From Proteromonas lacertae (taxonomy: Eukaryota > Sar > Bigyra > Opalinata > Proteromonadidae): DNA of 49,476 nt. The translations under genes and the position numbers were made by a program. The stretch covers positions 1 through 49,476 of the forward strand of contig NGBS01000049.1 of the NCBI GenBank assembly GCA_002245135.1. Reading direction: 5' to 3'. Under the pieces are notes generated by a model. That model saw nothing but the letters and a program-made list of their open reading frames with translations. It did no database searches and was not told where the DNA came from. This document shows, piece by piece, positions 39,638 to 49,476 of this stretch (the first letter of the stretch is position 1; each line of letters opens with the position of its first letter).

Positions 39638-42600
39638 ATGAAATTTGAAGTGCTGTATGTTCTTTGTATATCTAATTTTATTTTATTTTGAGTAGTACTA
39701 TATGTAATACCTTCATTGTGTATTGATGGTTTCAACTATGAGTATAATCATTGTCATTTGAAAGTTGGAGAAGAAGCTATAATCAATAAACCAATTGGAT
39801 TAAAAGAAGGTTCGTATACTGTATATAAAGAATTACCAGAAGGTTTGTGGCTTGACCCATACAGTGGATATATTTCTGGAGCTCCAACTGCTGAATCAAG
39901 GGGATATTACACCATAACATATAATGCAGGAAAAGAAGATGCTGCTGTCTGCAAATTAAAAATTGTTTGTATGTTAATAAACTCTAATTTCTCTAGGTAT
40001 GTCTACTCCTGTTATAAATTGTGGTATTTCAAAACTTACAGCTGTGTTTCTCATTAATACAGTTATAGTTTGTACAACCACTGATGATGCTTTAGAAAAT
40101 GAATGGTCAATTTCACCAAAAGAAGTAAAAGGTATTAGTCAAGATGGTCCATATTTGATATTTCATAATTTCAATCCATATACTAACATGAATATTACTA
40201 TTGAAGCTAGAAATGCAGCTGGAATTGGTATTTTTAATATTGAAATTGGTAAAGTTGAAAATCCTGAATTAAATGAAGGTATTTATGTTAGATTCAATGA
40301 TTTGGAAACAACACGATGTGGTGATTATTATGATGGTATATCTGTTTATGACTTCTATGAAGGTGTAATGAATGATTTATATGGTTTAACAAATTTTGAA
40401 CAATGGAAAAGTAAGATGGGAATATCTGTTTCTAGAAAGGTAACAACGTTTAATGGAACAATGGATGGATTTATTGATATTGAAGCAGCTGGTGAATATA
40501 CATTCTATATGCAAACTGGTAATGAAATGAATGGTCGAGTGTTTATTGATGATGTAGAAATATTATCAGATTGGAGTGAATGTAAAGAATTTAATGAATC
40601 ATTACAATTATCCAAAGTGAAACTAGGGAGTGGTTTGCGAAGGGTATCAATCGAATTCATGGGAGGTGAAGGATTAGATTTCCACTTTGTATTTGATTAT
40701 TCACTTCCAGGTAGTTCAGAAAGAAAAATAATTCCATTTAAATATTCCAAATCTTCTTTTGATCCAGTAATGTTTTTATCTACCGATTCTTTAGAAGTAA
40801 GTTGGTTATGTGATTCTTATAGTTTAACTGCTCTTCATGTTGAAAGAGGTAAAGCTGAAAGTTGTTGGATAAGTAATAATGCAGAATTACCCGAAGGATC
40901 AGAAGTAACAGTTGATGGTATAAAAGGTCATCCACAATCTGTTATGGATCAAACAGAATATAAAGTGAAATGTAAAAATGGAGATAGTGAAACAAATGAA
41001 ATAACAATAAAACTTCGTGTGACAAAGAAAACAATAGAAGGAGTTCTATCTTATTATTATAAACCTCATAATTTTGATACAAGTTTATTTACCAAATATG
41101 GACCAAGTGTAGATGGTTTAGAAGCATCTTACATTCAAAAGCAAAATCAGCCATTTATAGAAGAAACTCAAGAGAAACTTCATCCTGAAGGATTGAGTAT
41201 CGAATTTCTTGATGATTATGGTGTTTATTGGGAAGGTTATCTTCATCCACAAAAAGAAGATATTGGTATTAATACTTTCAAAATAAATGCCGAAGGTGGT
41301 TATTGGATTTATATTGATAATAAAGAAATATTATCTAAACCTGGAAGAAATAAGGTAGATAATCCAAGTTATTTTGATTATAATTTAACTGATGATTCAT
41401 TCTTTGTTCAAATCTATTATGTTTCCCATTATGGTTATTCATCATTCACAGTTTCGAAGAAGTTGATTAGTGAAACTGAAGATGATTATAGTGATTTCCT
41501 TCCATTTAGATACGTTCCAGTAAATGACTATTTCTTAATGAGTCAAAGTACAGCAACTTATTTAAGAGGTCAAGAAGTAGAAAATAATGGAGTTCCAGTC
41601 GAAAATTTTGATTGTAAAGATGTAAAAGTTAATCCTCCATTACCCGATGGTTTAGAAGCTCATTGTTCAAATAATCCATTCAATCCCGTAATAATAGCAG
41701 GAACTCCAACATCAGAAAGATTTATTGAAATGAAAGAACATACAGTAACAGTAATAAGTTCAAAAGATAAATCTGTTTCAACAAGCATTTATATTTCTGT
41801 AAAGCGTATATATAATTATTAGTTATAAATTGATTATATAGCTGTTGAATCACCAGATGGTTTTTATATATTAGATCTTCAAACTGGAAATAAATATACA
41901 GATGAGATTACTTTAGTTATTGGTGAATTTTATGATCTTCAGTTCCATGTAGAAAGTGGATATGTAATAGGATTTGAAACAGTGGATCTTCCATTAGGGT
42001 TTCAATACTTTAAAGATAGTTCAACCCTTTCTGGAAGTGCGAAAGAAATATTAGATGCAAAACTAACAGTAAATGCAATTTTTGGACTTTCAGATGGTGA
42101 TAGTAAAGAATTTACATTTAAAATAAAAGCTGATGGTGGGTGTGAAAATGGAAAACTACATGTATTTCATTTTAGTAATGATTTTGTTGATAATGGACAG
42201 TATATAAAACTTACTGTAACTGCATCAAATAATAATGTGGTATTTGATGTGTATGAAAAAGAAACAGTTAATTTACCTCGTAGTTACAGTATATGTCTCC
42301 CAGAAGATACTTATAAAATAGTGGTAAGTGGAAAGTTTGATTATTATTTAACAATTTATAATAATGGTTTAAGAATTTATAGACTACATGCTAATTATCC
42401 TAATACTGAATCTCAAACTATAAACCTAAACACAGGTATAAATTATTATTTAAAATGTTATAATTATTATGTGTAATAGAACCTGTTTTACCTAAATTCA
42501 AATATACAACAAATAATACAACATATTATCAAAATGATGAACTACTTTTAATTCCAAAGATTGAAGCATATATTGAATATTTCACCATTACACCTTCTAC

Positions 42601-45600
42601 ATTACCAAAAAGTATTGTATTTAACAATATAACAGGAAGAATATATGGAAGAGCTGATGAAGTAACAAATTCAACAAATTATAAGATTACAGCTTATAAT
42701 GATGTAGGTGAAGTTAGTGTAGAAATGATAATACAAGTTCTTTCAGACACACAAGAAGATGATTGTGAAAATGCTGAAAAATTCTTAGTTGGATCTACAT
42801 TATATGTTGGAGATCATTACGATATACCTGCTTATCAGTTAATAAATTCAAAAGATGAAGTTGTGTTTGAAAGATCAAAGAATTCATTTTTTGGAAGTAG
42901 CATTGACAGAGTAAAGATGTGTATAACAAAAGGATTATATACTTTGAGATTAATTGATTTCAGTGGACGTGGATGGGGAAATTCAAATATAACCATATCA
43001 GTTGGAAAATCAGTTATAGGGACATACACAGTATTTGATACTGATAATGGTGAAGTAAATAAAACATTTAACTGTATGTAAAATTATATTATTATTTATT
43101 AAATAGTTAATTATATTATTGATACACATACTGAATGGCAATATAGTCAACATTATTTTCCAAATTGGGAATTTAAGAATGGTTCAGTTTCATGGCAATC
43201 ATCAACAATCAAAGCACTTCCACAAACATCACTCTCTAAGCCAACATATTATTTAAGATATGCATTAACATTCTCTAAATATGATCAGTATGCAGGATAT
43301 TTCATTAGAATTAAACATAAATCAGGTGTAATTGTGAGAGTAAATGGAAGAGTAATATTTCGAGATAATTTACCAGTTGGTGATGTCAATGAAAATACAC
43401 CTGGAGATACTGTGTATGAAAGAGCAAAAGAAGAGAATTTCATATTGCCAATCGATGATTTAAATGAAACAGCAATTATAACTTATGAAATACATAAAAG
43501 TCCAAATGATGATAATTTCCCCAACGAAGATAAATTTTTTATATTCCCATTAGTTGGAGATAATGATGAAGATTGTATTATATTATCACTTCATGGAGGA
43601 AGAGTGATAGATTCATCAAGTAAAAATTATGGTATTAAATATACAGATTATACATCTGAAAATGCATTTGATTTATCAACTGGACCAGGATGGAGAGATT
43701 GGTATGGCACTGTTGATGGTTACTCATATGCAGATTATTCATTTGGTGAAAATAATCATTATGCTTTTAATCAGTTCACCATCTTTGCCTTTACTGATTA
43801 TCCCTATAATTGTCCAATAAAAGTATTACTAAGTGGTGTGACAGATACAAGAAAAGTTGATATAGTTTCATTAGATCCAGTTGAGTATTTCGCATTGAAG
43901 AAAGTTCAATTATCACCTGGAAGAGCAACCTTCAATGTAGATCCTTATACATTATATAATAGTTTAAGAGTAGATATACCAAAATCTAACCAATATGAAT
44001 GGGATAAAAAGCAAATGGGAGTAGAAAAAATTGGATATCATTTATGTCGTACTAAGAAATGTCCTATTAATTCTATAGCAAATCTTCCAGAAGGAATATC
44101 CAATACATTCTTTAAAGCAAATTGTACAACTCCAGGTTTATCTGGTGAAAGCTTTTTCTACTGTTCAAACTTTGGTATTTGGATTGAAGTAAATACAACA
44201 TGTGAAAAACCTCCCAAATTTATCAATTCAGAAAAGACTTTTACTTTTGAAGCTGGAGTATATTATGATATTGAATCAATATATGAAGTAACAGGAAATC
44301 CAACATATTATAATTTTAACTGTCCTAGTTGTCCACCAAATAAATTTATTCCTGAATTATATTATGATAAAGGCAGTGGTTTAATAACTGGGGTTCCAAT
44401 AAAAAGTGGGACATTTATAGTAACATTTACAGCTTCGAATAACTACGGATCAGATGAAATAACAATGACATTAATTGTTAAACCAGCCAATAATCTTATT
44501 ATATGGGGATATTTAAGAAATTTTCTAGCTGATGTTTATGAAGAATTAAAACCTCATCAATTATTCAGGATAGAAAGTCCTTTTCCAGTGGCATATAGTG
44601 TAGAGAAACTTCCACAAGGTTTATACTTAAATTCATCAGCTGGTTATCTTTATGGTAAAGCAGTTGCGCCAAGTGATAAAGAATATTTATTTACTATTAA
44701 GAATACAGCAGGTCAATATGCTACAAGAACAATTAGAATTATAATCACATTACCTTTTACACCAGTAATGGTTGAATCTGTAGATAAATTGGAATTGGTT
44801 TATATGATGGATTATCAGAATCAATATCCAATAGTGTGTTATGCTGAGAAATTATCTTACAGAATTGATAAAGATTTACCTTCAAATTTAACTTATAATA
44901 CAATGACAGGTGCAATAAGTGGAAAAGTGACAGCTCCAATTCAATCAGCTGTTAATTATACACTCTCATGTTATGCTAGTGGTGAAACAATTTCCAAAGT
45001 AATTCCAGTTTCAATAATTGAATCAGATAATCCAGTAATAATAAGTCAAAATGAATCAGTTGTATTATGTACAGGAGTAGAATTATTCAATGCTCAATTC
45101 TTTGTAGTGAGTGGTTCAAATTTAGTTTTCTCAATCACTCCAACATTACCTATTGGAATAACAATGGATTCAAAGAATGGAAGATTTTCTGGTTATGCCA
45201 AAATAGTTAGTCAAAATACAACTTATACAATCAATATATCCAATGGAAAAGTGTCAATTCAATTGAAAATGTCAATCAAAGTAATAAAAAGTGAAACACC
45301 AGTGATTCCTGATTCAACAGTAAAAGTAGATGTAACAGTTGCAACAGGAGCGTTAGTGTCAATTCAATTATTTGATGTAATTGGAGATGGTTTATCAGTT
45401 TCAGTAAATCCATCATTACCAGATGGTTTTATGATTTATCCATCTGGTTATTTACAAGGAGTATCAGTTGTTGATGTTGCACCACAAGATTATTTAATTA
45501 CAGTAACAGATATGAAAGGCAAATCAGCAAGTGTCACAATCAGAATAGAATTTAAAGCAAAAAATGTTCAGCAAATGGTGGTTTTCCAGAAACTTTAGTA

Positions 45601-45885
45601 GGTAATAATGCTATAATGAAATGTGGAGGAGGTCGATCTGGTTATATAATGAGAAGATGTATTTATGTAGATGGAAATGCAGTTTGGCAGAATCCTATCG
45701 ATGAATGTTCAGGAAGTATAGTTGGTCCTTTAATAGGAATAATAATTGGTTGTATTATTGGAGGAGGAGTTTTATTTTTAGGAGGTTATTGTATTTATGT
45801 TCGAATAGGAGGAAGAACAAAACATGTTAGAAAAACCACAGAGCATATAGTTGATGCTTTGAAAGATTCAGGTGTGAGAATATAA
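39638..45885 (+). CDS. Large type I surface protein with He_PIG-like and PA14-like modules (one frameshift)
   Basis: Six exons: 39638-39665 (signal peptide start MKFEVLYVL), 39696-39968, 39997-41805, 41842-42435, 42480-43073 and 43107-45885. The five introns (28-44 nt, GTAT...TAG) are all phase 1. The product is about 2,025 residues. Ig-like He_PIG repeats (L-P-x-G-L/I-x-L/M-x-x-x-x-G-x-I-x-G-x-P) occur throughout. PA14-like domains lie in exon 3 (F-N-G-T-M-D-G-F-I-D-I-E-A-A-G-E-Y-T-F) and exon 6, with sushi-like Cys modules near 44040-44215 and 45570-45710. A transmembrane helix (about 45723-45800) and a short basic cytosolic tail (R-T-K-H-V-R-K-T) close the protein. One missing A in GCAAAAAATG at about 45557 shifts the frame; the copy at 31410-31838 keeps the base. 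Cell-surface binding or adhesion is likely. Confidence 0.7.
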
Positions 45886-45964
45886 ACCGACCTAGATAAA
45901 TATTATTATAATATTTTGTTGAAATTGTTAAAAAAACATAATTACACTTAAATAACACAACATC

Positions 45965-46397
45965 TTACAAATCATCAGCGTCATACTCTACATCACTTTC
46001 TATTTCATTTCTGTTGTTATGATATGGACTTGAGTTGACATTCAACATATCATATGATTTACTAATCGCTATATCATCTATTGATGCTAACAGTCTAGAT
46101 TTATATTTTTTTGAAGGTTTTAATAACCAACCTGCTTTCAATATTCTTCTATCTCTACAGCTCTCTCTCCATCAATATCACAATTTATCTTATCAAATAT
46201 GTCCATATTAACTTCTGGACTACATTCTCTCAAATCTACATCAAACTCTATTCCACTATTCATTTATATTTATATTTATTATACTATATTTCACTGTGTC
46301 CAAAATATCGAACACCTAATATTTTGGGATTCTTTTCTATCAATCTATCAAATTTATCTTGATTTTTTCTATCTAGACGTTCACGTGGTATAATAAA
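45965..46397 (-). pseudogene. Chimeric remnant: PWWP gene fragment joined to another gene's 3' end
   Basis: On the minus strand, 46397 to 46155 is nearly identical to exons 2-3 of PWWP-PHD gene 1, including the 29-nt intron (compare 30895-31131). After G-E-R-A-V-E-I it switches to unrelated sequence (RILKAGWLLKPSKKYKSRLL) that stays open to TAA at 45965-45967. The shift at the join leaves the first frame with a TGA. No start codon or full PWWP domain remains. It looks like a breakpoint product of duplication. Confidence 0.65.
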
Positions 46398-46534
46398 TTT
46401 TCTTAATTATATATTTCTTAATAAGAGAAATTCAAAAAATTCTCTACATGCTCAAATACTATTTTTTATTACATTTTTTATAGCAATTTTTGATGCTAGA
46501 TTCTGTAGTGAAATTAGATTTTTTTCTATATATA

Positions 46535-47906
46535 ATGATAAGTGCTATATTAATTGTCAATCAAAAAGGTGAATTGGTTATTTCACGTTTCTATAGGTAT
46601 GATAGAATACTTTTTGATCTTCTTTACTCATATTTTATAGAGGTGATGTAACAAGAGCTGCTGCCACAGCATTCAGAACAACAGTGATTGCTTCAAAAGA
46701 CACTGGCACGAAGCCTCCAATCACAACAATCAACAATACGACATTTATGTACATTCGTTTAGGTTCATTGTTCTTTGTTGCTATCACACGTAAGAATGTA
46801 AATGCAAGTATGGTATTCCACTTTTTATTTCATTTGGTTGATATTTTATCTGCTTATTTTGGTAAAAACTTCACAGAAGATGACATTCGTTCACAGTTCA
46901 CATTAGTTTACGAAATATTTGATGAAATATTAGATTACGGCTATCCACAAGCTAGTGGTATTGATATGTTAAAGATGCTGATAAATCTTGGTAATGTGCA
47001 AAGTACAGAAGCACAACCAGAAGCATCATTAACTGAACAAATTACTGGTTCTATTGATTGGAGAAAAGAAGGTATTTACCATCGTAAGAATGAAGTGTTT
47101 ATTGATGTATTGGAATCAGTTGATTTACTTATTGTATTAAATTATTTATATATTTGAATTAATAGAGTGCACAAGGAAATATATTACGTCAAGAGGTGAA
47201 TGGTAAAGTGATGATGAAGTCGTTCTTATCAGGTATGCCTGAATGTAAATTTGGATTGAACGATAAACTTCTAATGGAAGGTGATGGTAAGAAATCAAAA
47301 GGAAAGAAGAAAGTTAAAGGTGTAGAAATTGATGATTGTACTTTCCACAAGTGTGTTAAATTATCAACCTTTGATACTGATAGAACAATTACATTTATTC
47401 CACCTGATGGTGAATTTGAACTTATGAAATATCGTGTAACAGAGAATGTAAATGTTCCAATAAAAATACAACCAGTTTATGATGAATCAAGTAAGAGATC
47501 AATGATTATTAATATTAAAGCAACAGCTGATTTTGATCCAAAATTATTTGCTCAAAATGTTGCAATTCATATTCCTGTTCCTCCAACTACAGCTGTTTGT
47601 ACTCCAAAGACAATAGGTGGTCAAGCCAAATATGAGCCAGCTGAAAAAGCATGTGTATGGAGATTACGTAAATTCCCAGGTGGTACTGAATATACACTAA
47701 CAATAGAAGTTCAATTAGTTAGTTCAGCAGTAGATAGACCTTGGACATCAAGAGCTCCAATTAGTTTAGAATTCCAAGCGCCTATGTTCACTTCATCTGG
47801 TTTATATGTCAGATTCCTGAAAGTATATGAAAAGTCTTCATATCAAACTACTAAATGGGTTCGATATTTAACAAGAGCTGGTGAATATCAAATGCGTATT
47901 GTATAA
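46535..47906 (+). CDS. AP2M1: AP-2 complex subunit mu (clathrin adaptor medium chain)
   Basis: Three exons, 46535-46596, 46641-47133 and 47166-47906, give 431 residues. The introns are 44 and 32 nt (GTATGA and GTATTA starts, TAG ends). The N-terminal longin-like domain starts MISAILIVNQKGELVISR-type and carries the N-V-N-A-S-M-V-F-H-F and E-I-L-D-Y-G-Y-P-Q blocks. The mu homology domain has V-M-M-K-S-F-L-S-G-M-P-E-C-K-F-G, F-I-P-P-D-G-E-F-E-L-M-K-Y-R, and K-W-V-R-Y-L-T-R-A-G-E-Y-Q-M-R at the end. Length and C-terminus match the family. It binds tyrosine-based sorting signals and the alpha/sigma subunits at the plasma membrane in clathrin-coated pits. AP-2 is favoured over AP-1 by the overall sequence, but that is by eye. 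This gene anchors the host as a eukaryote and fixes TAA as a real stop. Confidence 0.9.
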
Positions 47907-48076
47907 AAAAATGAATTAGTTTTTATTTTATGAATTATTTGACTTGTTTCTGTTATTTTTATATTTTTATTTCAACTGTTTGACAGTAAAAAATATTGTT
48001 AAAAATGAAAGTCTTACTAGAATAGAAAAAAGATGTTTTGATATGTTCTTTCAAAATTTTGTGAACACCATATTTA

Positions 48077-49476
48077 ATGACTACAGAATCTAAAATCAAA
48101 AACTGTTGTGAATATAGTTTTTAAAAATATAGCCATGAAGCCTGTTTATAATCAGAAAAACAATAATATCTGTACACTATGTGCCACATTAAATAGTTTA
48201 AAGTGTGAAGATAAAGACCCCCCTTAATCAGAAACGTTTATTTTGGTTGAGTGAAGCCTTTTATGAAAGTGTGAATGTAAGAAGTGAAGAATTTCCTAAT
48301 GCTACTGGCAGTTATTATGGAAGAGAATTTGGTAGTGGTCATTTAAGAAGCACTTTTAGTGGATATAGTAATCGTGACGTAATGAATCTGTTAAGATTGC
48401 CATCCATTCCATGTGTCATACCTCCAGGTGAGGATGAAAGATATTTAGAAGGTGAACAGTATGATGAAGTCAAAAGCTTACCTCATAGCACGTTCTTCAA
48501 ATATGAAATGGATGAATATATTTTTGATACTATTTACAGCTTCAGTATGGGGAAAAAAATTGATAAAGAAATTTTAGATGAGTTATTAGATTTGCAAGAT
48601 GAACAAGGTGTAGTAGTGATTGTAGATGTATCGGAATCCTATTATGGACGTAAATGCGAAGCAATTAAGTTCAAATATAAAGGAGAAGATTGTATTTGCG
48701 ATGAAGAAATAGATTATCAAAGTGATGCTACGCATGGTAATAATCATGCTTTATGTGTTATTAAAAAACTCAAATCTGATGCTTATTACATATGTGAAAA
48801 TTCTATGGATATAAGAGGTCGATTTACAAAAGTAAGAATTGAATCAATGAAATCCTTAGCATTATATTGTGTATCCCGTGGAAGAAAATCAACTATACCT
48901 AGAATGTTGTACGCATTAATACCTAAAGGAGCCGATGAATTTGTAGAATATTGTATAGACAATATTAATGAAATAAAAATCAAATTCAGGTTCAATACTA
49001 GTGATTATAAAGGATATTATATAGATGCAATTGGTTTATATTCGATAGAAAATTTTAATTATGTAAGTATAACCATAGATAATATTGAAAATAAGGCAAA
49101 AGATGAATTTAACAATAATTTTGTAGGAAAAGATGTAGGTTTTATGGAATATAAACAAATAAGTGTTATTAATGGCTATGAAATTACTAATGATTGTTTG
49201 TGGATCGATGCATATTACAGATGTGAAAATTTACTTTCATTACCAAAATCAATCAAATACCAGTTCAAAATACAACATCCACATCATCTAGAATTGAAAT
49301 GTATAAATCTGGTGATAGTGTTATAAGAATAAATATGATAATCAAGTATGCTGTGATTTGGTTTTTATTACCAAAGAAAGATTATATAGAAGAATATAAG
49401 CAATATCTTAAAACTATTCAAGATATATATAATCATTACAATGGTCAATTTACTGATATACATTTAATAATTAAAG
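48077..49476 (+). CDS. Papain-like cysteine peptidase-related protein (frameshifted, runs off the window)
   Basis: From 48134 the frame reads M-K-P-V-Y-N-Q-K-N-N-N-I-C-T-L-C-A, which matches the Q...C-x-x-C-(W)-A active-site region of C1 peptidases (second Cys catalytic). H-G-N-N-H-A-L-C-V-I (about 48732-48761) and Y-Y-I-C-E-N-S-M-D-I-R-G-R (about 48784-48822) supply the His and Asn. A possible first exon starts at ATG 48077 with a 25-nt intron. The frame shifts at the six C at 48220-48225 (one extra C) and again near 49301, after which it stays open to the window end. The C-terminal half is beta-rich and unassigned. The Trp after the catalytic Cys is missing, so activity is uncertain. No signal peptide or prodomain is seen. 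Confidence 0.5.

Noticed and set aside
1-49476. CRISPR array, operon-type ribosome sites or a bacterial prophage
   Set aside because: No regularly spaced repeats were seen; spliced cellular genes, a PHD finger, AP-2 mu and Polinton genes show eukaryotic DNA.

Overview
The window is AT-rich eukaryotic DNA, most likely from a microbial eukaryote. Cellular genes on the right half are cut by tiny introns: I could place 26 of them, 24-44 nt long, all starting GTAT and nearly all ending TAG. One cellular gene is an unmistakable AP-2 mu clathrin adaptor. I cannot name the organism from the sequence. Standard stop codons fit (AP-2 mu ends at TAA exactly where the family ends).

Positions 1 to about 26 kb hold two different Polinton/Maverick-type elements (virus-like DNA transposons). 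Element A (1 to about 7.3 kb, cut by the window edge) is a relic. It has a run of frameshifted virion-type genes, a membrane protein fused in frame to an adenain-like cysteine protease, a small unknown gene, a Pol III-like hairpin, a broken retroviral-type integrase and an acidic/basic unknown protein. Element B (about 7.7 to 25.97 kb) is nearly complete. It has a membrane-anchored protein, A32-type packaging ATPase (one nonsense codon), double-jelly-roll-type major capsid protein (two frameshifts), minor capsid (penton) protein, a large 892-residue protein, a stand-alone adenain-like protease, a small basic pVI-like protein, a long coiled-coil gene set broken in many places, protein-primed family B DNA polymerase, a possible OB-fold DNA-binding protein and an integrase. 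Several B genes share an upstream motif containing AATAAATTCTT, and PolB and the OB-like gene diverge from a different promoter with two ATTTGATTGGTCG repeats. The protease has plausible substrates in the same element: M-x-G-G and I-x-G-x-G sites occur in the basic protein and near the C-terminus of the 892-residue protein.

The integrase of B runs directly into a beta-rich reading frame (25.97-27.87 kb), with no terminal inverted repeat visible, so the right end of B looks lost or cut. From 28 to 35.6 kb are a hAT transposase relic flanked by two copies of a GGACGTCC-bearing repeat, two inverted PWWP-PHD chromatin-reader genes, a CHHC zinc-finger gene, a pseudogene copy of a surface-protein tail, and a 680-bp direct duplication that carries a truncated third PWWP-PHD gene copy.

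From 35.7 to 49.5 kb are a tetraspanin-like gene, two divergent secreted/surface protein genes built of He_PIG-like and PA14-like modules (all placed introns in phase 1), a chimeric PWWP remnant, AP-2 mu and a papain-like protein running off the window. Many single-base indels, often in homopolymers, occur in both element and cellular genes; some may be assembly errors rather than true mutations, and this affects every 'pseudogene' label here.
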